From contig JAGBAX010000007.1 of the NCBI GenBank assembly GCA_017938765.1, forward strand, positions 62,001 to 126,000: a DNA stretch of 64,000 nt, in the 5' to 3' direction. The stretch comes from Alistipes sp. (GTDB lineage Bacteria; Bacteroidota; Bacteroidia; Bacteroidales; Rikenellaceae). A program made the translations under genes and the position numbers. Positions 34,459-43,379 of the stretch are shown here, piece by piece. How positions within the stretch are numbered: position 1 is the stretch's first letter; each line of letters begins with the position of its first letter. The notes beneath the pieces were generated by a model. The model worked only from the letters and a program-made list of their open reading frames with translations, had not been told where the DNA came from and did no database searches.

Positions 34459-35682
34459 TTATTGGAACACTGTCTTAAAGAAAATATCCGTTGCGCCTTG
34501 ATGCTTGGCTGTATACTCCTTGGCAATTTGGCTGACGGAGGCGAGGTGAGCGTTATCATCGCGCAGAGGGGTAAACCAGTGGTTTAACTCATCGTATGTA
34601 GAGATGCTTGTTGCCGCGCCGAGGGTTATCATATCGCGCGCCTCCTTGAACTTCTTGTAGTTTGGTCCAAAGGCTATAGGCAGGCCGAAGGTTGCCGCCT
34701 CAAGGGTGTTGTGGATACCTACACCAAAGCCTCCGCCGATATATGAGAACTCGGCGTAGCTATATACAGAGGATAGCATACCCATAGTGTCAAGGATAAG
34801 TATCTGATTCTCTTTAGCCTCCTCGGTGTACTGCGTATATCTTACAGCGCCGTGCTTTGCTGTCTGGGCAATCTTTGCCATACGGCCCTCATCCATCTCG
34901 TGAGGGGCAATAACGAACTTTATTGTCGGATTCTCGTTTGCAAGGCGCACTAACAGCTCCTCATCCTCGCCCCAGCTTGAGCCTGCAACAAAGAGGCGAC
35001 TATCTCCCTTAAATTGCTCTACGATATCAATCCTCTTTGCTGCGGCGGCAATCTGCGCCACGCGGTCAAAGCGGGTATCGCCAGCAACAACGACATTGTC
35101 GCACCCGATAGTGCTAAGCAGCTGCTGCGAGTGTGTATCCTGCACGAAGATGGTCTCAAAAGTATCCAGCGCCTCACGCCACATATCCCCATAAGTGCGG
35201 AAGAAGATAGATTTCTCTCTATAGATAGCAGAGACGATAAATGTACGAATCTTTCGTGCTCGCAGCTCCGAGAGTAGGTTGAGCCAATACTCATACTTGA
35301 CAAAAATGGCAATCTCCGGTTTTGCTATATCTAAAAACCTCTTTGCATTTTGCAGTCTATCTAACGGAAGGTAGAAGATATAATCTGCGCCGGTGTAGTT
35401 CTTGCGGATTTCGTAGCCTGAGGGGGAGAAGAATGTAAGAAGGATTTTGTACTCAGGCTTCTCGGCCTTAATCTTCTCAATGATAGGTCGTCCCTGCTCA
35501 AACTCTCCCAACGATGCTACATGTATCCAGATAGTACGACTGTTCGGGTCAATGCTACTTTGCATTCGCTCGAAAAGGTCCTTGCGACCATCTCGCCAGA
35601 GCCGTGCTTTTGTGTTCCATAATGAGGCCAAAGCAACACCAGCTCCGTAACATCTCATAGATATGTTGTAGAGGAACTTCAT
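34459..35682 (-). CDS. waaA: 3-deoxy-D-manno-octulosonic acid (Kdo) transferase
   Basis: Transfers Kdo from CMP-Kdo to lipid A precursor at the inner membrane. A N-terminal membrane-proximal helix is followed by IWIHVASLGEFEQGRPIIEKI (start motif ASLGEFEQGRP), FFSPSGYEI, IFVKYEYWLN, and a C-terminal GT-B half with FVAGSSWGEDEELLV, VIAPHEMDEGR, and GGFGVGIHNTLEAATFGLPIAFGPNYKKF (abbreviated). I choose the ATG at 35682 (MKFLYNISMRCYG). A minus-strand TACCTTTG at 35692-35699 sits just upstream, and the longer reading frame to 35736 runs through the terminator of the next gene. The leader is then only a few bases. Confidence 0.93.
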   Translation of the reverse strand: MKFLYNISMRCYGAGVALASLWNTKARLWRDGRKDLFERMQSSIDPNSRTIWIHVASLGEFEQGRPIIEKIKAEKPEYKILLTFFSPSGYEIRKNYTGADYIFYLPLDRLQNAKRFLDIAKPEIAIFVKYEYWLNLLSELRARKIRTFIVSAIYREKSIFFRTYGDMWREALDTFETIFVQDTHSQQLLSTIGCDNVVVAGDTRFDRVAQIAAAAKRIDIVEQFKGDSRLFVAGSSWGEDEELLVRLANENPTIKFVIAPHEMDEGRMAKIAQTAKHGAVRYTQYTEEAKENQILILDTMGMLSSVYSYAEFSYIGGGFGVGIHNTLEAATFGLPIAFGPNYKKFKEARDMITLGAATSISTYDELNHWFTPLRDDNAHLASVSQIAKEYTAKHQGATDIFFKTVFQ

Positions 35683-35691
35683 TACAAAGAA

Positions 35692-35699
35692 CAAAGGTA
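35692..35699 (-). promoter_or_regulatory. Promoter -7 box of waaA
   Basis: TACCTTTG on the minus strand, 9 bases upstream of the chosen ATG, which implies a near-leaderless mRNA. Confidence 0.5.
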
Positions 35700-35723
35700 A
35701 TAATAATTTTGTTAAGTTCCAAA

Positions 35724-35762
35724 AAAAGGACATCACCCCACCTTGCGTAGAGTAATGTCCTG
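35724..35762 (-). terminator. Terminator of the RND efflux operon
   Basis: On the minus strand GGACATTACTC pairs with GGGTGATGTCC and is followed by TTTTTTT. It lies 23 bases after the P-II-like gene stop and closes the tetR-to-P-II-like transcription unit. Confidence 0.8.
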
Positions 35763-35784
35763 AAAATGTGTGATAGTGTGTCTG

Positions 35785-36078
35785 TTACAGAGTGCCACCT
35801 ACCTCCCACCAGAAGGCACGAAGGCCGAGCTGTGGGTTGGCATTGTCAAGCTCTTTGAGTGCCGCCATAAGGGGAGCGCACTGTGCATCCTCAACAATTG
35901 CCAGCAGGGCGGAGTTCATTGTTGGCCAAGTGGTTGTGCCAAGGTGAGGCTCTCCTGTTGCAGTTCCGCAGCCTATAAGCTCCTCAACGGCTGTATAGCC
36001 GCGTACGCCCAACTTCTCCAGTACCTGATGAACCTCATCAAAGAGGGCTTGATTACACGATAAAAATATTGCTTTCAT
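35785..36078 (-). CDS. P-II-like small protein at the end of the RND operon
   Basis: A 97-residue protein starting MKAIFLSCNQALFDEVHQVLEKLGVRGYT (abbreviated start MKAIFLSCNQ). It then has VEELIGCGTATGEPHLGTTTWP and a C-terminal FWWEVGG. The pattern suggests a ferredoxin-like P-II/CutA-type fold. Such proteins are found behind metal or drug RND pumps in Bacteroidetes. It begins 5 bases after the pump gene stop. A role in sensing or modulating the pump is inference. The two Cys at residues 8 and ~37 and the His could bind a metal. Confidence 0.6.
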   Translation of the reverse strand: MKAIFLSCNQALFDEVHQVLEKLGVRGYTAVEELIGCGTATGEPHLGTTTWPTMNSALLAIVEDAQCAPLMAALKELDNANPQLGLRAFWWEVGGTL

Positions 36079-36083
36079 AGTCT

Positions 36084-39000
36084 TTATGCGTTTAATTGTG
36101 CGAGTTTCTTTGCTCTCTTACGCTCGTTGCGCATAGCAAGCCAAGTAAAGAGTACTGGGATAAGGAATAGCGTTACAAGGGTCGAGAATGTCAGACCTGT
36201 TGCCACAACCATACCAAGTGAGTTCCACATCTCTGAACCTACACCGTTACCTGCTGCCATAGGTACCATACCCAGAACAGTTGTAAGGGTAGTCATAAGG
36301 ATTGGGCGCAGACGAGACTTACCTCCAGCAACTACGGCGTCAATGATTGGCATCTTACGGCCAATAAGCAGTCGGGTGTAGTCCACAAGCACGATACCGT
36401 TGTTTACCACAATACCCACAAGCATCAGCACACCAAGAAGACCCATAACTCCGAGGGCTGTATTTGTTGCCCACAATCCAAGCATAACTCCTACAACTGC
36501 AAATGGCAGTGAGAACATGATGATAAATGGATAGCTCAGCGACTCAAACTGTGACGCCATAATCACATATACAAGGATTACCATCAGCACCAAGAGCATA
36601 CCCATATCTACGAAGGTGTCCATCTGGTCCTCGTAGCTACCACCAAGTTTCCAAGCAATGCCAGCAGGAAGATCCATCTGGTTAAGGCCTGCAACAGTAC
36701 CCTCAACAATGTCAGACATAGCATATCCGTGACCCACAGAGCCTGAGATTTTTACATAACGGCTTCTATCCTTACGGTCAATAGCTGGAGGGGTCTGCGA
36801 CTCAATAACTGTAGCCACATCGCGTACCTTTACTGCTGCGCCAGTGTTGGAGTAGAGGGTGATATTCTCAATCTCCTCAAGTGACTCTCGGAAAGGACGG
36901 TCGTAGCGCACAAGGATGTCGTACTCCTCACCCTCCTCGCGGAAGTATGATGCTGTAGCACCATTTACGCGGTTACGGAGGAAAGTACCAGCTGTGGCAA
37001 CATTAAGTCCGTGCATTGAGAGCTTCTCGCGGTCAAAGAGCACCTGATACTCTGGTGTATACTCATCACGAGAGATTGTAACCTCGGTACAGCCCTCAAC
37101 CTGGAGCATCATCTCCTTGATGTCAAGAGCTACGCGGTCGGTAGTCTCAAAGTCGTAGCCATAGAGCTCAATATCTACCTTGCTTCGGCCACCAGCACCA
37201 CCGCCCTGACCGGTCTCAACAACCTCGTAGGTGCGAATCTCTGAGTAGCCATCAAGGTCCTTACGCATAAGGTCTCCAATCTCGGCAAGGCCACGCTCAC
37301 GCTCGGTCTTGTCTGTAAGGGTGATGTTGAATGAGATATAGTGTGTACCGTTATCCTGAATTGATGCAAAGGCGTTGTCTGTATCTGCCACACCAAGAGT
37401 TGCGTTGAGCACGGTAATCTCAGGGTAGTTCTCGCGGAACTGTTTGCTAATTCTCAGCGCTACATCGCGGGTAATCTCCTGACGAGTACCTACAGGGAGC
37501 TTTACCTTTACAGAGATACGGCCGTTATCCTGCATAGGGAAGAACTCGGTCTTTACTGCTGGTGCGATAAAGACAAATGTGCCGACAAAGAGGGCAAGAG
37601 CACCAAAGAGGAATGTCTTACGGTGTGTTACGCACCAGTGAAGGGCCTTCTCGTAGATATTATCAAGCCAACCCATAGCGCCATCTACATACTTCTGCAG
37701 GCTTGACTTCTTTGGATTCTGCTTCATAATAAGTGAGCAGAGAACCGGAGTAAAGGTCAGCGCCGCAGCCATAGAGACTGTAAGGGTGATTGTAACCATC
37801 CAACCCATTGGGGTAAACATAACGCCTGCCATACCGTCAATCATTGTAAGTGGCAAGAATACGGCAAGGGTCGTAAGGGTAGAGGCGATAATTGATAGAC
37901 CAACCTCCTTAGTTGCAAAGATTGCTGCCTGCTTTACGCGCGAGCCTCGGTCTACGTGGGTAGTAATGTTCTCAAGTACCACAATGGCATTATCCACAAC
38001 CATACCGATAGAGATAGAGAGGGATGACATTGTTACCACGTTGAGTGTCTGGTCGGTAAAGAGCAGGTATATCAGCGCAGAGAGCATTGAGATTGGAATG
38101 GTAAGGATGATGATAAACATCGCACGCCAGCGACCAAGCATCAACATTACCACGAACATTACCACAATAAAGGTAGTAAGGATAGTATCAACAAGCGAGT
38201 TTGCAGTGTCAAGGATATTGTCCGCAGTATCTACAACCTGTGAGATACGGATATCTGAAGGCAGGGTAGGGATAATCTTCTCAAGCTCCGCCTTAACATC
38301 CTTTGAAATCTGCACAGCATTTGCACCTGTCTGCTTCTGGATAACAATCAGACCAGTACGCTCGCCATTGTTGTATACCTCCTGTGCGCGCTCCTGCTCT
38401 GTATCAGTGATGGTAGCAACATCACGAAGGTAGATATTTACACCACCACGTGTGCCGATAACAAGCTCCTTAAGCTCCTCTACAGAGGTAAACTCCTGGT
38501 CTACACGCATTGAGTAGGTGTTTGAGCCTACATCAATCTGACCACCTGGGATGGCGCGGTTCTCGGCTGCGATTATTTGTGAGATACCCTCAATAGTAAT
38601 GCCATAAGCCTCAAGTTTATATGGGTCGCAGTATACCTGCAACTGACGCTCTGGAATACCCTGAACAGATACTGTACCTACACCGCTAACGCGAGCAAGT
38701 GGTGTGGCAACCATCTCATCAATAATCTTGTAGAGTCCACTCCAGCTCTCCTCTGCCTTTACAGAGAGCAGCATGATTGGCATCTCGTCTGTAGAGAACT
38801 TAAATAGAATTGGGGTATTTGCCTCGTCTGGCAGGTTGTTCTTTGCCATATCGAGCTTATCACGCACATCGTTTGTCGCAACATCATTGTCTGTACCATA
38901 CTCAAACTGAAGGAATACTGTAGAGATGTTCTCCTTTGACTTTGAAGAGATGTGCTTTAGATTATCAACTCCATTGAGGGAGTTCTCCAGAGGCTTTGAG

Positions 39001-39188
39001 ATATTCTCCTCAATATCCTCTGCACTTGCACCCGGATAGGCTGTGATAACCATAATGTATGGCGTATCAATTCGCGGCATAAAGTCAATTGGCAACTTTA
39101 CTAACGAGAAGATACCGAACAGCGCAACGGCGATAAAGACAAGTATCGTCGTAATCGGGTTATTGACTGCTGTTTTATAGATATTCAT
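36084..39188 (-). CDS. RND multidrug efflux pump, inner-membrane subunit (AcrB-like)
   Basis: Proton-driven trimeric exporter of 1034 residues with 12 membrane segments and two large periplasmic loops. The N-terminus has NNPITTILVFIAVALFGIFSL and IDFMPRIDTPYIMV. Segment 4 reads ISIGMVVDNAIVVLENI, so only one of the two AcrB proton-relay aspartates (Asp407/408) is present, a variant seen in many Bacteroidetes pumps. VDGVD-type and GGGAGGRSK (residues ~665-673) regions lie in the second half, and segment 10 has VGIVVNNGIVLVDY. It follows the adaptor by 11 bases. Confidence 0.95.
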   Translation of the reverse strand: MNIYKTAVNNPITTILVFIAVALFGIFSLVKLPIDFMPRIDTPYIMVITAYPGASAEDIEENISKPLENSLNGVDNLKHISSKSKENISTVFLQFEYGTDNDVATNDVRDKLDMAKNNLPDEANTPILFKFSTDEMPIMLLSVKAEESWSGLYKIIDEMVATPLARVSGVGTVSVQGIPERQLQVYCDPYKLEAYGITIEGISQIIAAENRAIPGGQIDVGSNTYSMRVDQEFTSVEELKELVIGTRGGVNIYLRDVATITDTEQERAQEVYNNGERTGLIVIQKQTGANAVQISKDVKAELEKIIPTLPSDIRISQVVDTADNILDTANSLVDTILTTFIVVMFVVMLMLGRWRAMFIIILTIPISMLSALIYLLFTDQTLNVVTMSSLSISIGMVVDNAIVVLENITTHVDRGSRVKQAAIFATKEVGLSIIASTLTTLAVFLPLTMIDGMAGVMFTPMGWMVTITLTVSMAAALTFTPVLCSLIMKQNPKKSSLQKYVDGAMGWLDNIYEKALHWCVTHRKTFLFGALALFVGTFVFIAPAVKTEFFPMQDNGRISVKVKLPVGTRQEITRDVALRISKQFRENYPEITVLNATLGVADTDNAFASIQDNGTHYISFNITLTDKTERERGLAEIGDLMRKDLDGYSEIRTYEVVETGQGGGAGGRSKVDIELYGYDFETTDRVALDIKEMMLQVEGCTEVTISRDEYTPEYQVLFDREKLSMHGLNVATAGTFLRNRVNGATASYFREEGEEYDILVRYDRPFRESLEEIENITLYSNTGAAVKVRDVATVIESQTPPAIDRKDRSRYVKISGSVGHGYAMSDIVEGTVAGLNQMDLPAGIAWKLGGSYEDQMDTFVDMGMLLVLMVILVYVIMASQFESLSYPFIIMFSLPFAVVGVMLGLWATNTALGVMGLLGVLMLVGIVVNNGIVLVDYTRLLIGRKMPIIDAVVAGGKSRLRPILMTTLTTVLGMVPMAAGNGVGSEMWNSLGMVVATGLTFSTLVTLFLIPVLFTWLAMRNERKRAKKLAQLNA

Positions 39189-39199
39189 TCCTCTTTCTA

Positions 39200-40228
39200 C
39201 TATTTATTAACTACCTCAACCTTGCAACCGTTTGTGAGCGCTGTTGCACCCTTAACGACTACAGTCTCACCACTCTCAAGACCAGAGAGAATCTCCCACT
39301 CAGAGCCAAGACGACGACCAAGCTCAACCTTTGAGTAGCGAACAGTGCCGTCAGCCTCAAGAACATATACATAGCGGTCACCGCTACCCATAAGCTTGTT
39401 TACAGAGCGGTCTGGAGTAACTACGCGGTTCTGCTTGCCATATGGAAGAGTCACGCGAGCAAACATTCCTGGACGAACACGCTCGTCGTTGTTTGGAATA
39501 GTGACCTCAGCAGCAAAGGTGCGAGTAGCATTGTTAATGGTAGGGTAGATGCGAGAGATGCTTCCTGCAAATACCTCGTCACCATAAGCCTCAAAGTTTA
39601 CATCAACCTTCATACCCTTGCGAACACGAGCAAAGAGGTTCTCTGAGATGTTAATCATAATCTTTACTGGGCGAATCTGCTCAATAACAAGCACTGGAAG
39701 ACCACCAGCCATATCGCCATTGTCGTAGTTACGAGCAGTAACGATACCTGAGATAGGGGCAACGAGTGTAGTGTTCTCAAGAAGGTTCTCGTATGTAGCC
39801 TTTGCAACCTCATACTGAAGGCGGCGAGCATCCCACTCAGACTTTGAAGCACCACCAATCTTATAGAGCTCGTCAGTACGGTCATACTCAATCTTTGCGT
39901 TGTCCATCTGAGCCTTTGACTGCACAAGGGCAGAGTTCTCAAGGCTTACAAGAGTTTCGCCCTTACGAACATGGTCGCCAACGTCAAAACGAATCTCCTT
40001 AATACGGCGTGGCTGCTGTGGAGCGATGTTATTTACAACCTCTGCCTCTACATTACCAGTAAAGATAACCTGCTGAACAACATCTCTTGAGGCTACTGTT
40101 GTAACCTCAACCTTTGGAAGAACAACCTCGGCAGCTGCCTCAGAACTCTTTGCGCTCTTGTCTGAAGAGCCACATGATACTGCTGTTACAGCACAGATAA
40201 CAAGCAGTGAATTTACAAATTTTCTCAT
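39200..40228 (-). CDS. RND efflux periplasmic adaptor lipoprotein (AcrA-like)
   Basis: Membrane-fusion protein linking pump and outer-membrane channel. Lipobox TAVSCGSS with Cys about residue 19. Residues ~40-100 hold the barrel-sandwich start (GNVEAEVVNNIAPQQPRRI), then a short alpha-hairpin (~100-140). The second lipoyl half (LVAPISGIVTARNYDNGDM), a beta-barrel and a membrane-proximal domain follow (LGRRLGSEWEILSGLESGETVV; abbreviated). Length (342 residues) is typical for Bacteroidetes adaptors. It is 12 bases from tolC and 11 from acrB. Confidence 0.93.
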   Translation of the reverse strand: MRKFVNSLLVICAVTAVSCGSSDKSAKSSEAAAEVVLPKVEVTTVASRDVVQQVIFTGNVEAEVVNNIAPQQPRRIKEIRFDVGDHVRKGETLVSLENSALVQSKAQMDNAKIEYDRTDELYKIGGASKSEWDARRLQYEVAKATYENLLENTTLVAPISGIVTARNYDNGDMAGGLPVLVIEQIRPVKIMINISENLFARVRKGMKVDVNFEAYGDEVFAGSISRIYPTINNATRTFAAEVTIPNNDERVRPGMFARVTLPYGKQNRVVTPDRSVNKLMGSGDRYVYVLEADGTVRYSKVELGRRLGSEWEILSGLESGETVVVKGATALTNGCKVEVVNK

Positions 40229-40240
40229 CTTTATACTGTT

Positions 40241-41590
40241 TTATTTATTCTCAAAATTGTAATCGCCCAAAACCTTATCAAGCGAAACCTTTGCTGTAAG
40301 GAAGTTGTAGATAGATTGGTTACGCTGAAGCTCTGCCTGTGTAAGAGCAACCTGTGAGTTGTCGATATCTACAAGTGTTCCACGACCTACGTCGTAGCGC
40401 TTTACGGCAATATCATAGCCACGCTGTGCCTGATCTACAGTAGCTGCAGAGGCGTGATACTTCTTTACGCTTGACTGCATATTGTTAAGATACTGCACAA
40501 TGCCTACGCGGAGCTGACGCTCTACATTCTCGCGCTGAAGCTGTAGGTTTGCAAGGTTAAGACGAGCCTCGCGAGTAGCTGCGCGGCGCTTGTTGCCTGC
40601 AAAGATTGGAATGTTGAGCTGTAGACCTGCATATGAGTATGGGTTCCAAGCCTCCTTCTTGAAGAACTTACCGTCATTGCCCAGTGCTGTGTAGAGATAT
40701 GCTGCGCTAACAGAGAGCGATGGTACATTGGCAAGCTTTGTAATCTTTACGGCGTGCTCAAGCATCTGCTCCTGCATATCAAGTTGCTTAAGAGTAGAGT
40801 TATTCTCAAGGTTGAGCTGTGAGATGTCGTAGCTCTTGTCAAGCACGTGTACATAGTCCATCAGTGAGCCAGTAACATCTATCTCGCGCTGAAGGTCAAT
40901 ACCCAAAAGGGCCTTGAGCTGCCACAGAGCAAGGGTTACGGTGTACTCCGCCTCAATAACATTTGGAAGAGCGTTCTGAACTGATACATTTGAGCGGATA
41001 AGGTCGTACTCTGATACGGCACCAACATCAAACTTCTTCTTTACGATGTCGTTGTTCTCCACAGCGTTGTCATATACGCTCTGGTAGAGGTCCTGCGACT
41101 GCTTTGCCAGCAGAATGCCGTAGTAGGCCTTTGTCACCTGCTCAATCATATCAATGCGAGAAGAGCGAGCCTGCTCTACGGCTAACTCTACATCCAGTGC
41201 CGAGACCTTGAGACTCTGCCACAGCTGTGCATTTACAACTGGCATACCGAGTGTAACACCGCCATTGAATGAGTTGTCGCTACCCACCTTGATAGTCTGC
41301 GTCTGACCGCCAAAGTCCATGCTCATGGTCTGCTTCTTAATCACACGCTGATAGGATGCAGTAGCGTCAATCTGCGGGTAGAGGCTTGCGTATGTGCCCT
41401 GCTTGGCATAACGCTTAATCTCTATCTGCTGATCGGCAATCTTTATTGTTGGATTCTCGCTCAGCGCAATCTCAAGCGCCTGCTCAAGTGAGAGAACCAA
41501 CTTCTGCTCCGGCTGTGATGCCTGCTGCTCCTGTGCAGAAACAGCGAAAACTGACGCCACAAAACCTAACATCAACAAAAATTTTCTCAT
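40241..41590 (-). CDS. Outer-membrane efflux protein (TolC family)
   Basis: Outer-membrane channel of the pump. A signal peptide ends VSAQE (about residue 20). Two repeats of long helices with the OEP pattern are visible: LSLEQALEIALSENPTIKIADQQI near the N-terminus and RGTLVDIDNSQVALTQAELQRNQSIYNFLTAKVSLDKVLG at the C-terminus (each abbreviated), with strand pairs between. The 449-residue length is normal. It starts 33 bases after tetR and ends 12 before the adaptor. Confidence 0.93.
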   Translation of the reverse strand: MRKFLLMLGFVASVFAVSAQEQQASQPEQKLVLSLEQALEIALSENPTIKIADQQIEIKRYAKQGTYASLYPQIDATASYQRVIKKQTMSMDFGGQTQTIKVGSDNSFNGGVTLGMPVVNAQLWQSLKVSALDVELAVEQARSSRIDMIEQVTKAYYGILLAKQSQDLYQSVYDNAVENNDIVKKKFDVGAVSEYDLIRSNVSVQNALPNVIEAEYTVTLALWQLKALLGIDLQREIDVTGSLMDYVHVLDKSYDISQLNLENNSTLKQLDMQEQMLEHAVKITKLANVPSLSVSAAYLYTALGNDGKFFKKEAWNPYSYAGLQLNIPIFAGNKRRAATREARLNLANLQLQRENVERQLRVGIVQYLNNMQSSVKKYHASAATVDQAQRGYDIAVKRYDVGRGTLVDIDNSQVALTQAELQRNQSIYNFLTAKVSLDKVLGDYNFENK

Positions 41591-41623
41591 AACTTAACTG
41601 TTTAATTACCTTATATTGTTTAT

Positions 41624-42244
41624 TTACTTTCTGTTGCACTTTTCCTTAATATACTCATCAATCTGTTGCACACCCTCTATTGTGGCGATGCCGCGAAAGA
41701 AGTTGATGATTGTATAGTTCAGAGCATCTTCAAGGCTAACGCCTTCAGGGAGCGACATATTGCCCGCCGAGACAACAAGTGTTGTTGCTGTGTAGTACAA
41801 AATTGTTACCGAAAGGCGAATGTCTACAGTCGGAACAATCAGTCCACAGTCAATGTAATGCTTTATCATTGAGAACAATAGGCGTCCACTCTCCTCCTCA
41901 GCCTCCTTGCGTACACGCTCAAATGTTGCGGGATAAAACTTACGCAAATTGTGAGATATACGACGGTGGGTCTCCTTGCTGTCAAGCATAATCTCAAGGC
42001 TTTCAAAGAGAAATGCCAATGAGTCTCGGTTGCTATGCACACACTTCTCAATGTGTGCCATCTTGTTACGCTGTAGATGACGAATAGTAAGGTAGAGTAG
42101 CTCATCCTTGCTCTCAAACATCTCATACAGCGTGCGCTTAGATACGCCGACAGCACTTGCAATGTCGTCCATCCTAACGGACTTAATGCCCTGCTCGACA
42201 AACATAGATGCCGCCTTGTCTATTATACGCTCCTTTTGTGTCAT
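41624..42244 (-). CDS. TetR-family transcriptional regulator of the RND operon
   Basis: A 206-residue repressor-type regulator. The N-terminal helix-turn-helix spans residues ~5-50: IIDKAASMFVEQGIKSVRMDDIASAVGVSKRTLYEMFESKDEL (abbreviated; core VSKRTLYEMFESKDEL). The C-terminal ligand-binding half has no recognisable ligand. It is the first gene of tetR-tolC-acrA-acrB-P-II-like, all on the minus strand with gaps of 5-33 bases. An inverted repeat at 42283-42315 just upstream of its promoter box is a strong candidate operator, so autoregulation of the whole operon is likely (inference). Confidence 0.92.
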   Translation of the reverse strand: MTQKERIIDKAASMFVEQGIKSVRMDDIASAVGVSKRTLYEMFESKDELLYLTIRHLQRNKMAHIEKCVHSNRDSLAFLFESLEIMLDSKETHRRISHNLRKFYPATFERVRKEAEEESGRLLFSMIKHYIDCGLIVPTVDIRLSVTILYYTATTLVVSAGNMSLPEGVSLEDALNYTIINFFRGIATIEGVQQIDEYIKEKCNRK

Positions 42245-42270
42245 AATAATATATATGGTAGTTCAGGGCA

Positions 42271-42315
42271 CAAAGATACAGAAAACTCTGGAAACAAAAA
42301 AAGTTTTCAGAGTTT
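42271..42315 (-). promoter_or_regulatory. Promoter and candidate TetR operator of the efflux operon
   Basis: TATCTTTG on the minus strand (42271-42278) is the -7 box. AAACTCTGGAAAC (42283-42295) and GTTTTCAGAGTTT (42303-42315) form a 13-bp inverted repeat with one mismatch around a 7-base A-rich spacer, between the -7 and -33 positions. Binding there would block the polymerase. Confidence 0.65.
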
Positions 42316-42324
42316 ATTTATATC

Positions 42325-42371
42325 AAAAAAGTATCCAAAACGGCATTTTATTCCATTTTGGATACTTTTTA
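42325..42371 (-). terminator. Terminator of rpoD
   Basis: AAAAAAGTATCCAAAA pairs with TTTTGGATACTTTTT around a CGGCATTTTATTCCA loop. It lies 20 bases past the rpoD stop. Confidence 0.85.
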
Positions 42372-42390
42372 GCGATATTAGTGTTGGCTT

Positions 42391-43251
42391 TTAGCCGAGG
42401 TACGACTTGAGCAGTGCGCTGCGAGATGAGTGGCGGAGGCGGCGGATGGCCTTCTCCTTAATCTGGCGTACGCGCTCGCGGGTGAGGTCAAACTTCTCGC
42501 CAATCTCCTCAAGTGTCATCTCAGAGCAACCGATGCCGAAGAAGTAGCGGATAATATCTCTCTCTCGCTCGGTAAGGGTCTCCAGTGCGCGGTCTACCTC
42601 AGTGGCTAAGGACTCGTTGATAAGTCCTCGGTCGGCATTTGGAGAGTCTGGGTTTACAAGCACATCAAGCAGAGAGTTGTCCTCGCCATCTGCAAATGGA
42701 GCATCTACAGAGATGTGGCGACCAGCTACGCGCAGGGTGTCGGTAACCTTCTCGCGTGGCAGCTCAAGCTCCTGAGCAAGCTCCTCTGGTGATGGTACGC
42801 GCTCGTGCTCCTGCTCAAAGCGAGCAAAGGCCTTGTTAATCTTATTGAGTGAACCAACCTGATTGAGCGGAAGGCGCACGATACGGCTCTGCTCGGCAAG
42901 TGCCTGAAGGATTGACTGGCGAATCCACCATACGGCGTATGAGATAAACTTAAAGCCTCTGGTCTCATCAAACTTCTCGGCAGCCTTGATAAGTCCGAGG
43001 TTGCCCTCGTTGATAAGGTCTGGCAGGCTAAGTCCCTGATTCTGATACTGCTTTGCCACAGAGACTACAAAGCGGAGGTTTGCCTTTGTCAGCTTCTCAA
43101 GTGCCTCCTGGTCTCCCTTGCGGATTCGCTGGGCGAGTTCTACCTCCTCCTCAACGGTAATAAGGTCCTCCTTACCAATCTCCTGAAGGTACTTGTCAAG
43201 CGAAGCACTCTCACGATTGGTGATGGACTTGGTAATTTTTAATTGACGCAT
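42391..43251 (-). CDS. rpoD: Primary sigma factor RpoD (Bacteroidetes short type)
   Basis: Housekeeping sigma factor of 286 residues, which recognises the TTG/TAnnTTTG promoters seen throughout. It lacks region 1.1 and the non-conserved insert of sigma-70, as is usual in Bacteroidetes. Region 1.2 ([16 protein letters not shown]), region 2 ([49 protein letters not shown]), region 3 and region 4 ([25 protein letters not shown]) are all present. Segments are abbreviated here. Monocistronic, with a strong terminator. Confidence 0.97.
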   Translation of the reverse strand: MRQLKITKSITNRESASLDKYLQEIGKEDLITVEEEVELAQRIRKGDQEALEKLTKANLRFVVSVAKQYQNQGLSLPDLINEGNLGLIKAAEKFDETRGFKFISYAVWWIRQSILQALAEQSRIVRLPLNQVGSLNKINKAFARFEQEHERVPSPEELAQELELPREKVTDTLRVAGRHISVDAPFADGEDNSLLDVLVNPDSPNADRGLINESLATEVDRALETLTERERDIIRYFFGIGCSEMTLEEIGEKFDLTRERVRQIKEKAIRRLRHSSRSALLKSYLG

Positions 43252-43326
43252 TTTTATATTTCTAAAGTTATATTCTACAAAATAGCTCCTTCGACTATTG
43301 TTAAGCGGGTAACCTCCCCTCCCCTT

Positions 43327-43364
43327 AAAAAATAGCCCTTGTTACAAACAAGAGCTATTTTTGA
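43327..43364 (-). terminator. Terminator of the HtrA gene
   Basis: AAAATAGC-(CC)-TTGTT on the left pairs with AACAAGAGCTATTTT on the right around ACA. The minus-strand T-run is on the left. It lies 16 bases after the HtrA stop. Confidence 0.8.
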
Positions 43365-43379
43365 CTTTGGGCTTACTGC

